Position numbers and translations under genes: made by a program. 23,952 nucleotides of DNA from an uncultured bacterium. Lineage in GTDB: Bacteria > Verrucomicrobiota > Kiritimatiellia > RFP12 > UBA1067. Where the stretch lies: contig URIT01000039.1 in NCBI GenBank assembly GCA_900547945.1, positions 1 through 23,952 on the forward strand, written 5' to 3'. The notes under the pieces are model-generated. The model had not been told where the DNA came from. It made no database searches and worked only from the letters and a program-made list of their open reading frames with translations. Shown one piece after another: positions 1 through 9,000 of this stretch; positions within the stretch are counted from its first letter, which is position 1, and each line of letters begins with the position of its first letter.

Positions 1-91
1 ATGCGAAAATCAAGCGGGAAATGTGGGGTGGCTGCATAAATCTCTCGGTGCACCCGTTGCCCAGGCGGGCATGGTGCTGATCATCCGCTAG
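1..91 (+). CDS. C-terminal fragment of an upstream gene (partial, 5' end outside window)
   Basis: Reading from base 2, an open frame runs to the TAG at 89-91 and gives a 29-residue tail ending in GWLHKSLGAPVAQAGMVLII-R. The hydrophobic ending resembles the last strand of a beta-sandwich, as at the end of many glycosidases, but I do not recognise the family. It stops 12 bp before the next start codon, and that gap holds the next gene's Shine-Dalgarno sequence. The two genes are therefore probably in one operon. The fragment is too short for a functional call. Confidence 0.55.
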   Translation, partial: CENQAGNVGWLHKSLGAPVAQAGMVLIIR

Positions 92-103
92 GAGGAGGGA
101 CGA

Positions 104-3100
104 ATGAAGCGACTTTTTCTGCTGGGCGTGGTGGCGATGGGGGCGATGATAGACGCGCGCGGGTTCACCGTGCGCGTCTGCCCTGAAAACCACTTCACAG
201 ACCAAGAGGCCGCGTGGTGGACGGAGCGGGCCGACCGCACGATCGTCCTCTCGAACGCGGTGACGGCGGCGCAGGGCGCGCAGCTCGACGGGGTGTGGCT
301 GCCGCCCGGGCGCACGGCGACGCTGCCGCCGCCTGTCCCGGCGGGCCGCGCGCTGCGTATGGAGCGGCTCTCGGCGTCGCGCGCGGCCGTCACGAACGGC
401 GGCTTCCAGGCGACGCTGCGCGTCGATCTCGCGGACGTACGGGAGGACGAGCGCCTGTGGGCCGTGCCCGGCGGCGTGGAACTGTACGTGCGCAAGGCGG
501 GACGATTCGCCTACGACCGGGGCATGGGGAACTACCTGCCGTTCAGCCGCGCGGACGGGGCCTGTCCCGTCCTGGAGGCGAAGCTACCCGGTCCGGCCGC
601 CCGCATCGGCATCCCGCTCGCGGCCGTCCCGCGCGACCTCGGCGAGGAGGAGGTGCGCCTCAACTACGACGGCACGCATTGGCAACTGTCTCTCGCGGGC
701 CTTTTCGACGAGGAGTTCCCGTGGTACGCGGCAGCCTGGCCGGAGGAGCCCGTCGCGACGACGTTCTCGCCGCGCGTGCGGGCGGCGGCGTTCCGTCTCG
801 GCGCGGCGGCGGACCTCGTGCAGGCGGATTACGGGCCGTCCGCCGCGCGCCCCGTCACGCGCCCAATCCAGTACTGGACGCCGAACGACCATAACGCCTG
901 GGTGGGGGATGTCGTCTGCGGGTTCGACCGTGGGCGCTTCCACGTCTTCTACCTCTACGACCGCCGCCACCACAAGTCGCGTGCGGGGCGGGGGGCGCAT
1001 TACTTCGCGCACCTCTCCACCACGAACCTGACGGAGTGGTTCGAGCATCCCGCGCTCGCGCTCACCGCGCCGTGGGAGTCGCACGGCACGGGGACGCCGT
1101 TCCGCTGGGAGGGGAAGTACCATCTCGCCTACGGCCTCCACACCGTGCGGACCGTGCCGTGGGCGCAGACGACGGGGCCCGCGATGGCTGCGTGGCGCGC
1201 CGCGCACGGCGGTGCGGAAGGGATTTTCCGCATGGCCGACCTCGCGCCCGCCGTGCCGCAGGGCGGCACCTACGCCTCGTCGGCGGACGGTCTGCGCTTC
1301 GAGAAGTCGGGCGTCCTCTTCACCGCCGCGCAGAACCCCACCGTCTACAACCGCCCGGACGGCTCGCTCGGCCTCGCCGACTACGTGCGCCTCTGGCGGA
1401 GCGACCGCTTCGGGGGATGGACGGTCGCCGACGACACGAAGCACGCGCGCGGGGACTGTCCGAGCGTCTTCTCGTGGAAGGGGCATTCCTACGTCATCCA
1501 GGGCTTTTTCATGATGGACCACTCCGCGTCCGGGAAGCCCGGCACGTGGGAGGCCTGGGAGGAGAGCGGCGACGACCTCTACGAGGGACTGGCCGTGCCG
1601 ATGGTCGCGCCCTGGCACGGCGACCGGCGGATTCTCGCGGGGTGGATCAACCACGTCCACGGCTGGGGCGGCTGGCTCTGTCTGCGCGAACTCGTCGCCG
1701 AGCCGGACGGGCGGCTCGGGACGAAGTGGCTGCCCGAGGCGCCGCCGCCCGGCGACGTGCGGACCTTTGAGGTCGCGGCGGGGGCGACGTTTGCGCACAC
1801 GTTCGTCTCGGAACAGGGGGCGCGTCTGGAGCTGCGCGTCGACGCCGCTGAACGGCGCGCCCAGTTCTCGGACTGCGGTGCGGACGGCGTGGCGCCCCGG
1901 CGCGAGACGCTGCGGGAGATCCTGATGCGCCTGCCCGCGAAGGAGCGGACGATCAACGCGGTCAACCGCCAGGAAGTACCGCACCGCGGCGGGAACTTCG
2001 CCATCGGGAAGGTCCGGGGGGTGGACAGGGACTACACGGTGCGCGTCGCCGTGTGGTACGACGCGAAGTCCGACGCGACGCTGTTCGACGCGGAGATCGC
2101 GGGGCGGCGTACGCTCGTCTGCCGGCGACCCGGGAAGTACGCCTACGCGGAGCCGCCGGACCTTGCGCGCGACCCGAACCGTCCGCAGCTGCGGTACACG
2201 CCGCGTTTCGGATGGGTCAACGATCCGAACGGCCTGACGTGGCAGAACGGCGAATGGCGCTTCTTCTACCAGCACAACCCCATGGGAACGCAGTGGGGGA
2301 ACATGCACTGGGGCTACGCCGTCTCGACGGACCTCGTCCACTGGGAGGAGCGGAAGCCCATCCTCGCGCCGGACGCGATGGGGATGATGTTCAGCGGCTC
2401 GGGCGTGGTGGACCGGGAGAACACGGCGGGCTTCGGGAAGGACGCGCACGTCCTCCTCTACACCGCCGCCGGGGAGAAGGGGAAGCCGTTCACGCAGTGC
2501 CTCGCGTTTTCGCGCGACGGGCGGCGGTACGAGAAGTACGCGGGCAACCCCGTCATCCCGCAGCTGTCGCCCGGGAACCGCGACCCGAAGGTGTTCTGGC
2601 ACGCGCCGACGCGCGCGTGGGTGATGGCGCTCTACGGAGAGGAGAACGGGCGGCACGTCGTCTGGATCCTCACGTCGCCCGACCTGAAGACGTGGACGAA
2701 GCGCTCGACCGTGACGGGGGGCGAGACGGCGAAGAAGGACCGGTGGCTCTACGAATGCCCGGGCCTGGAGGAGCTGAAGATCGAGGGCGAGGACGGGACG
2801 GCCTGGGTCCTCTGGGGCGCGGACAACGCCTACGCCGTCGGGACGTTCGACGGGGCGGTGTTCCGTCCCGAGGCGACGCGCCTTGCGGGCGTCGTCGCCG
2901 CCCGGGAAGGGGGCATGCCCTACTATGCGGCGCAGACGTTCTCGAACGCGCCGGACGGACGCGCCGTCTGGGTGGCGTGGTACCGTCTGCCGAAACGGCC
3001 CTGCATGGACTTCACGCACGCCTTCAGCCTGCCGCAGGAGCTGACGCTGCGCCGGACGCCGGAGGGCCTGCGCCTCGTGCGCCGGCCGGCGCGCGAACTC

Positions 3101-5617
3101 GCCGCCCTGCGCGACGGGGCGGCGGTGCCGTTCGCCCTCTTCGACGGGGAGCTTGCGGAGATCGACGTCGCCTGCACGGTCGCGTCCGACGGACGCCTCG
3201 CGCTCGACCTGCGCGGCGTGCCGCTCGTCTACGACGCGGCGAAGGGGACGCTCACGGTCGCGGGACGGACGTTCGACTGGCCGCTCGACCGGGGACGGCT
3301 CGCCTTCAAGGCCTTCCTCGACCGCGTGGGGCTGGAGATCTTCTCGGCGGACGGCCTGCGCGTGGCCGCCGTGCCGGAGGCGTGGCCCAAGCCGCCGTGC
3401 CGGTCGCTCGCCGTCACGGCGCGCACGGGCGTGACGGAGGCATCGTTCAGGGCGACGCGCCTCCGCTCGATCTGGACGCCGTGCGCGGTGAAGCTGTCCG
3501 CACCCGTCGTCTTCGACGACTTCGAGCGTGCGGACTGGGGGGCGTGGACGGTGACGGGGACGGCGTTCGGGAAGGGCCCCGTCACGAATACCCTGCCGCG
3601 CCAGGCGCGGGTCGGCGGCTTCAGGGGGCGTTCGTTCATCACCTCCTACCACGGCGGGGACGGCGCCACGGGTACGCTCACCTCCGCCGCCTTCACGGTC
3701 ACGAAGCCCTACGTCAACTTCCTCATCGGCGGCGGCCGCGCCCCCGGCCGCGCCGAGCTGCAGCTTCTCGTGGACGGCAAGGTCGTCCGTGCGCAGACGG
3801 GCTGGAACGAGCCGGCCGACGGCCCCGGCATCGGCGAGACTCTCCACCCCGCCTCGTTCGACGTGCGCGCGTTCCGGGGCCGCACGGCGCGCCTGCGCGT
3901 CGTCGACACGGCGCGGGAGGGCTGGGGACACGTCAACGTCGACGCGATCACGTTCGACGAGGCGCCGCCCACCCCGCCCGTCCCCGCCCATACGCGCACG
4001 TTCGTCGCCGCGAAGCCCTACGTCCTCTTCCCGATGTGGAACTGCGGACCCGGCAGCCTGCGGCGACGCCTCACGGTCTTCGCGGACGGCGCGCCGATCC
4101 GCGTGATGGACGTCCTCCTGCCGGAGAAGGATCCCGACTGGTGGGCGTGGATGGACGTCTCCGCCTACAAGGGCCAGGCGCTCACCTTCCAGATGGACGT
4201 CACGGGGCTTTCCTACGACCCGCTCGCCACGATCGAGGCGGCGGACCGTCCGCGCGAGGCGGCGAACCTCTACGACGAGCCGAACCGTCCGCAGCTCAAG
4301 TTCTCTCCGCGCCAGGGCTGGCTCAACGACCCGAACGGCCTCGTCTACCGCGACGGCAAGTGGCTCCTCTTCTACCAGCACAATCCGTTCAGCGTGTGGT
4401 GGGGAAACCTGCACTGGGGCTATGCCGAATCGACGGATCTCGTCCACTGGACGGACCACGGCGCGGAACTCGTCCCGGAGCCGCCCCATCGGGACATCAT
4501 CAGCGGCTCGGGCGTGGTGGACCGGGAGAACACGGCGGGCTTCGGGAAGGACGCGCGCGTCATCCTCGTGAAATACGGTCCCGGCCTCTGCGCCTGGACG
4601 GCGCCGGACGGGCGGCACTATGCCTACTGGCCCGGGAATCCGCTTTCGCGCACCGTGCCGGGCGCAGACCCCAAAGTGATTTGGTACGCGAAGGGGAAAA
4701 AGTGGATCTGCCTCACGCACGGCGTGGAGGATCGGACCTACACCGTCTACATCTGCTCGTCGCCGAACCTGCGGGACTGGACGCTGGAGAGCAAATTCTA
4801 CGGCGACCACGTCTCGAAGGGCCGCCAGCAGTACCTGCACGAGTGTCCCGGCCTGGAGGAGCTGCGCATTCGGGGCGAGAAGGGGACGGCGTGGATCCTC
4901 TGGGGCGCGAACGCCGTCTCCGCCATCGGATCGTTCGACGGGAAGGTCTTCACGCCCGTGGAGGAGCGCATTCCCACCTACCAGCGGCAGCCGGGCGCGA
5001 AGGGCTGGCCGTGGTACGCCGCCCAGGCGTTCCAGAACGGTCCGGACGGGCGTGTCGTCCTGATGCCGTGGCTGACGCTGAACATGGTCGCCCTCGACCG
5101 GCGTAGCGCGTTCAACCAGGCGCTCGGCATCCCGCAGGAGCTCGACCTCGTGCGGACGGCGGAGGGCCTGCGCCTCGCGCGCCGGCCCGTGCGGGAGATG
5201 GACGCCCTGCGCGCCGGCCCCGCCGTGCCGCTTGCGGACTTCGCGGGCGAATTGGCCGAAGTGAACGTTTCGTGCCGTCCCGGTCCCGACGCACGGATCG
5301 AATGGGACATGCGGGGCGTGCCGTTCGCGTGGGACGCGCGCACCGAGATGCTCACGATGGGCGCGCACGGGAAGGTCGCCGCCGAGTCGGTCAAGTGGCC
5401 GCTCGTGAACGGCACGCTCGCCTTCCGCCTCTACCTGGACCGCGTGGGTTTCGAGGCCTTCTCGCCGGACGGCCTTCTCGCGGCGCCGTTCCGTTCGGCG
5501 TTCCCCGACCGCGCGAAGCGGCGCATCACGGTCAAGACGACCGGCCCCGTCGCGGACGCCTCCTTCACGGCGACGCCCCTCCGCTCGATCTGGTCCGCCG
5601 CACACCGTGCGCGGTAA
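104..5617 (+). CDS. Exported multi-module GH32 fructan hydrolase (levanase/inulinase type) with three five-bladed propeller-like modules
   Basis: 1837 aa with an N-terminal signal peptide (MKRLFLLGVVAMGAM). The start is set by the Shine-Dalgarno GGAGGAGGG at 91-99. Layout seen: (1) an N-domain, about 20-250. (2) A degenerate GH32-like propeller, about 255-545, with NDHN at 261-264 where GH32 has NDPN, and DC at 451-452 where GH32 has EC. (3) A canonical GH32, about 691-1125, with nucleophile motif NDPNG (D707), RDP (D827), acid/base EC (E884) and a C-terminal sandwich. (4) A galactose-binding-like module, about 1135-1290. (5) A DUF4980-like module, about 1297-1385. (6) A second canonical GH32, about 1393-1837, with D1409, D1522 and E1580; here RDP reads ADP. 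GH32 enzymes hydrolyse beta-fructofuranosidic bonds, so two modules should be active on levan, inulin or sucrose-like substrates outside the cytoplasm. Single-module GH32 proteins are usually 450-700 aa. Linkage specificity cannot be read from the sequence. Confidence 0.9.
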   Translation: MKRLFLLGVVAMGAMIDARGFTVRVCPENHFTDQEAAWWTERADRTIVLSNAVTAAQGAQLDGVWLPPGRTATLPPPVPAGRALRMERLSASRAAVTNGGFQATLRVDLADVREDERLWAVPGGVELYVRKAGRFAYDRGMGNYLPFSRADGACPVLEAKLPGPAARIGIPLAAVPRDLGEEEVRLNYDGTHWQLSLAGLFDEEFPWYAAAWPEEPVATTFSPRVRAAAFRLGAAADLVQADYGPSAARPVTRPIQYWTPNDHNAWVGDVVCGFDRGRFHVFYLYDRRHHKSRAGRGAHYFAHLSTTNLTEWFEHPALALTAPWESHGTGTPFRWEGKYHLAYGLHTVRTVPWAQTTGPAMAAWRAAHGGAEGIFRMADLAPAVPQGGTYASSADGLRFEKSGVLFTAAQNPTVYNRPDGSLGLADYVRLWRSDRFGGWTVADDTKHARGDCPSVFSWKGHSYVIQGFFMMDHSASGKPGTWEAWEESGDDLYEGLAVPMVAPWHGDRRILAGWINHVHGWGGWLCLRELVAEPDGRLGTKWLPEAPPPGDVRTFEVAAGATFAHTFVSEQGARLELRVDAAERRAQFSDCGADGVAPRRETLREILMRLPAKERTINAVNRQEVPHRGGNFAIGKVRGVDRDYTVRVAVWYDAKSDATLFDAEIAGRRTLVCRRPGKYAYAEPPDLARDPNRPQLRYTPRFGWVNDPNGLTWQNGEWRFFYQHNPMGTQWGNMHWGYAVSTDLVHWEERKPILAPDAMGMMFSGSGVVDRENTAGFGKDAHVLLYTAAGEKGKPFTQCLAFSRDGRRYEKYAGNPVIPQLSPGNRDPKVFWHAPTRAWVMALYGEENGRHVVWILTSPDLKTWTKRSTVTGGETAKKDRWLYECPGLEELKIEGEDGTAWVLWGADNAYAVGTFDGAVFRPEATRLAGVVAAREGGMPYYAAQTFSNAPDGRAVWVAWYRLPKRPCMDFTHAFSLPQELTLRRTPEGLRLVRRPARELAALRDGAAVPFALFDGELAEIDVACTVASDGRLALDLRGVPLVYDAAKGTLTVAGRTFDWPLDRGRLAFKAFLDRVGLEIFSADGLRVAAVPEAWPKPPCRSLAVTARTGVTEASFRATRLRSIWTPCAVKLSAPVVFDDFERADWGAWTVTGTAFGKGPVTNTLPRQARVGGFRGRSFITSYHGGDGATGTLTSAAFTVTKPYVNFLIGGGRAPGRAELQLLVDGKVVRAQTGWNEPADGPGIGETLHPASFDVRAFRGRTARLRVVDTAREGWGHVNVDAITFDEAPPTPPVPAHTRTFVAAKPYVLFPMWNCGPGSLRRRLTVFADGAPIRVMDVLLPEKDPDWWAWMDVSAYKGQALTFQMDVTGLSYDPLATIEAADRPREAANLYDEPNRPQLKFSPRQGWLNDPNGLVYRDGKWLLFYQHNPFSVWWGNLHWGYAESTDLVHWTDHGAELVPEPPHRDIISGSGVVDRENTAGFGKDARVILVKYGPGLCAWTAPDGRHYAYWPGNPLSRTVPGADPKVIWYAKGKKWICLTHGVEDRTYTVYICSSPNLRDWTLESKFYGDHVSKGRQQYLHECPGLEELRIRGEKGTAWILWGANAVSAIGSFDGKVFTPVEERIPTYQRQPGAKGWPWYAAQAFQNGPDGRVVLMPWLTLNMVALDRRSAFNQALGIPQELDLVRTAEGLRLARRPVREMDALRAGPAVPLADFAGELAEVNVSCRPGPDARIEWDMRGVPFAWDARTEMLTMGAHGKVAAESVKWPLVNGTLAFRLYLDRVGFEAFSPDGLLAAPFRSAFPDRAKRRITVKTTGPVADASFTATPLRSIWSAAHRAR
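2391..2447 (+). repeat. 57-bp exact direct repeat, copy 1 (first GH32 module)
   Basis: This stretch, encoding the SGSGVVDRENTAGFGKDA region of the first canonical GH32 module, is identical base for base to 4500-4556 in the second module. The offset of 2109 bp is exactly 703 codons, so the frame is kept. The flanking sequence diverges at once on both sides. Confidence 0.9.
4500..4556 (+). repeat. 57-bp exact direct repeat, copy 2 (second GH32 module)
   Basis: Identical to 2391-2447, in the same reading frame and the same structural position of the second GH32 module. It supports intragenic duplication or later gene conversion between the modules. Confidence 0.9.
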
Positions 5618-5648
5618 AGGGGACGGCGGCACGGGGAAGCGGGCGTCC

Positions 5649-5678
5649 GACGGCGGGAGGGTCGCGCTTGTCGCGACC
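5649..5678 (+). repeat. REP-like hairpin repeat, copy 1
   Basis: Contains the stem GGTCGCG (5660-5666), loop CTTGT, and stem CGCGACC (5672-5678). The segment CGGGAGGGTCGCGC at 5654-5667 is the exact reverse complement of 5918-5931. Allowing one inserted G, the match extends to CGACGGCGGGAGGGTCGCGC. Confidence 0.75.
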
Positions 5679-5905
5679 GTCTGGCCCGGCGCGCGAAGTA
5701 CCCGCGCCGCCTCGGCGCGTGGCGCTCTGGAAGGGCTCCTATCACGGAAATCATGAAACCACCCTTGGACTTTTCCGCACCATAATCTCATTTCTGCTTT
5801 GGTTTCTGCTCTGGCTCAATCTCCGCTTCCTCCTCGATGTCTTACGCTCTGTGCCGTGTCCTCGTACCTCCGCTCGTTCCGTGTTAATCGGCCGGAGGCC
5901 CACCC

Positions 5906-5935
5906 GGTCGCGCAGGAGCGCGACCCTCCCGCGTC
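5906..5935 (-). repeat. REP-like hairpin repeat, copy 2 (inverted)
   Basis: Stem GGTCGCGC (5906-5913), loop AGGA, stem GCGCGACC (5918-5925), an 8-bp perfect stem with a tetraloop. Together with its flank to 5935 it is the inverted copy of 5649-5678, about 250 bp away. It may belong to a dispersed family of extragenic palindromes. Confidence 0.75.
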
Positions 5936-5973
5936 GTTGGGCGTATCGGGGCTGGTTGTTTGGAACGGGAGGG

Positions 5974-6003
5974 TGGTGAAGGAAAACGGAAATGTGCTAT
6001 AAT
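5974..6003 (+). promoter_or_regulatory. Extended -10 promoter directly before the GH106-type gene
   Basis: A perfect TATAAT at 5998-6003 is preceded by TGC, an extended -10 (TGnTATAAT). The -35 region is weak (TGGTGA at 5974-5979, 18-bp spacer), as is common with extended -10 promoters. The box ends only 6 nt before the ATG at 6010, so transcription should start at or next to the start codon. Confidence 0.65.
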
Positions 6004-6009
6004 GGCGCC

Positions 6010-9000
6010 ATGAAAATTTACTTCATGACGTACTTGATCGTTGGTGCGGCGCTGTGCGGAACGGCGGAGCGGCCGCTCGCGGAACGGTTCGCGCACCCGC
6101 CGGAGTCTGCGCGGCTGCAGGCGTGGTTCCACTGGAACGGCGACTGCGTGACGAAGGAGGGGCTCGCCGCCGACCTGAAGGCGATGGGCGAGATGGAGAT
6201 CGGCACGGCGCATGTCTTCCTGCCGGCGATGGCGCATCTGCCCGTGACGGCGAAGCCGCTCACGCCCGCCTGGTTCGAGCTGTGGGAGACGGCGATCCGC
6301 GAGGCGAAGCGGAACAACGTGAAGTTGGGGTTCCACAACTGCCCGGGATGGTCCAGCTCGGGCGGGCCGTGGATCACGCCGGAAAATGCGATGAAGATGG
6401 TCGTGGCGTCCGAGACGGACTACGATCCGGCGGAGGGGAAGAGCGTGCTGAAGCTGCCCCAGCCGACGACGATCCAGGATTTCTACCGCGATGTCGCCGT
6501 CCTCGCCTTCCCCATCCCGCGCCCGCCGCGCCTTTTGCGGGCCTCCGGCGACTTCCCCGGCGACTTCGCGGGCTTCTGCGCGGGGACGAACGCGCTCACG
6601 CTGCCGCTTGGGGCGGCGCATGCCCGCTGCGAGCTGACGCTCGAATACGACCGGCCGGTCTCGCCGTCCACGGCGGTCTTCTCGCTCGACGAGACGCAGT
6701 TCTACGCGAAGGGCGACGTCGCCGCCTCGTCGGACGGCAAGACGTGGACGACGTGCGGCGACTTCCTCTACCAGCTCTTCAACGCGCAGAAGACGCCGAA
6801 GACGCTGCGCCTCGCCGCGCCGCCCCGGAATGCGCGCTTCTTCCGCATCCGCTTCAACGCGATCCCCTGCCCGCCCTGGGTGGGCGTGCGCGACAAGGCG
6901 CTTACGTCCTTCGCCTTCACCGAACTGCCGCGCGTGGAGGACGTCGATGCGAAGAACTCGGCCTCCACGTCGTTCGCCTACCGCGCGCCGCAGGATCCCG
7001 CCGCGCCCGGCATTCCGCTTGCCTCCTTCGTCGACCTCACGCCCCGCCTCCGCCCCGACGGCGCGCTCGACCTCGCCGCCGCCCCGCTCGCCCCCACCTC
7101 CCTCTGGCGCATCCTCCGCGTCGGCTACACGGCGACGGGCAAGCGCTGCGCGCCCGCGACGCTGCCGGGCCTCGAATGCGACAAGCTCTCGAAGAAGGGG
7201 CTGGACGCGCACTGGCCGCACATGCCGCAGCGCCTGCTGGAGGCGCCCGGCGCGAAGGACGTCGTCACGATCTCGATCATCGACAGCTACGAGGTCGGCG
7301 GGCAGAACTGGACGGAGGCGATGCCGGACGAGTTCCGTGCGCGCCGGGGCTACGCGCTCCGCCCCTGGCTGCCGGCCCTCCTCGGCTACGTCGTCGAATC
7401 GGCGGGCGAAACGGCGAAGTTCCTCTACGACTTCCAACGCACCGTGGGCGACCTCTTCGCGGAGAACTACTACGACTATTTCGCGGCACTCTGCCACCGC
7501 GCGGGCATCCAGGCGGCGTGCGAGCCGTATGGCGGGCCCTTCGATTCGCTGCGGTGCGGCGCGCGCGCGGACGTGCCGACGGGCGAGTTCTGGCTAGGCG
7601 GCTCGCCGCACGGCTCGCCGCGCATCGCGGCCTCCATCGGCCACCTCAACGGACGCGCCCAGATCGCCGCCGAGGCGTTCACGACCGAGGCGAAGGAGGG
7701 GCGCTGGCAGATCACGCCCGCCGAACTGCGCCGGTGCGGCGACGCGGGCTGGCTTGAAGGCGTCTCGCAGCTCGTCTACCACAGCTACCTCCATCAGCCG
7801 TTCCCGAACGCGCAGCCGGGCATCTCGCTCGGCCGGCACGGCACGCAGCTCAACCGCAACACGACCTGGTGGCCGGAGGGCGTCCACTGGAGCCGCTACG
7901 TGCGGCGCGGACAGTTCCTGCTGCAGAGCGGACGTCCGCGCGCCGAAGTGCTCGTCTTCGTGGGCGAGTCGTGGCCGAATAACTACCGCTACGCGACCGA
8001 ACTCGTCGCGGCGGGCGGGAACTTCGACTACTGCGGCGTCGCGGACCTCGCGCGGCTCGCCGTGAAGGACGGGGGCGTCGCCGTGCCGGGAGGCCTGCCC
8101 TACGACGTCCTCTACCTGGGCGAAGACCGCTACCTGACGGCGGCGACGCTGCGGACGCTCAAGGCGCTCGTGGACGCCGGCGCGCGCGTCGCGGGCGAGA
8201 AGCCGCTCGGCTCGCCGTCGCGGGCGGACGACCCTGCCGCGTGGCGGGCGCTCGTGGAGGCCGTGTGGTCCGGCGACCGCGTGAAGCCCGCGCGGACGGC
8301 GCAGGAGGCGCTTGCGGCCTTCGACCGCCGCGTCTATGTGGAGTCGCAGGTGGCTCTGCGCGCAATCCGCCGCGAGGTCGAGGGGCGGGACGTCTACTTC
8401 GTGGTCAATCCCCGCGACGAGGCGTTTGCGGGCAGCGTCTCCTTCGCGGCGATGGGTGCGCCCGAGCTCTGGGAGGCGCGCGACGGCACGACGCGCCCGC
8501 TTGCGGCCGTGAAGGGCGTGGCCGAGCCCGGGCGCGTGAAGGTGCATCTGGAACTCGCCCCGCAGGGTTCGTGCTTCGTGGTGTTCGATCCGGCGGCAAC
8601 ACCGTCCGCAACGGTCGCGGAGACGCCCGTCGCCTACGCCGACGTCGTCGTCCTCTCCGCCCGCTACTGCGCGCGGGACGACAAGACGCACGGCCGCGAC
8701 GTGACGGACAAGGTGCGGCGTCTGCTCGCGAAGGGGCACCGCGCCTTCAAGGTCGAGAACGCGCTGCTCGGCGGCGACCCCGCCTCCAACCGCTGCAAGG
8801 TGCTGGACCTCCTCTATACGGTTGACGGCGCGCGCCGCCAGCAGACGGTGCCGGAACGGGCGGAGGTTTCGCTCGCGTTCCCGCGCAGGCCACCGACGAA
8901 ACCGGAGAACGTGGTGGCCGACCTTTCGACGGACTGGACGGTCGTCTCGTTCACCGGCAAGAACGCCCCGGCGGCACCGCTGAAGCTCGCCCGGCTTGCC

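Larger units (their letters stand above)
5618..5997. other. Intergenic region with inverted hairpin repeats; no gene seen
   Basis: No credible coding sequence lies between the GH32 stop and the GH106 promoter. The left part is very GC-rich and holds stem-loops. The middle (about 5750-5890) is pyrimidine-rich on this strand and less GC-rich. Two copies of a hairpin repeat face each other at 5649-5678 and 5906-5935. A third stem, CGGCGCG/CGCGCCG, lies at 5687-5709 with a 9-nt loop. None of these stems has a T-run, so there is no classic intrinsic terminator. Confidence 0.6.

Noticed and set aside
2053..5106. 1017-codon + strand frame inside the GH32 gene
   Set aside because: Out-of-frame reading of GC-rich codons; no recognisable domain.
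5687..5709. Stem-loop after the GH32 gene considered as an intrinsic terminator
   Set aside because: Good stem but a 9-nt loop and no T-run downstream.
584..5791. 1735-codon open frame on the minus strand
   Set aside because: Antisense shadow of the GH32 gene. The Arg/Pro/Val-rich translation has no motifs and results from GC-rich codon positions.
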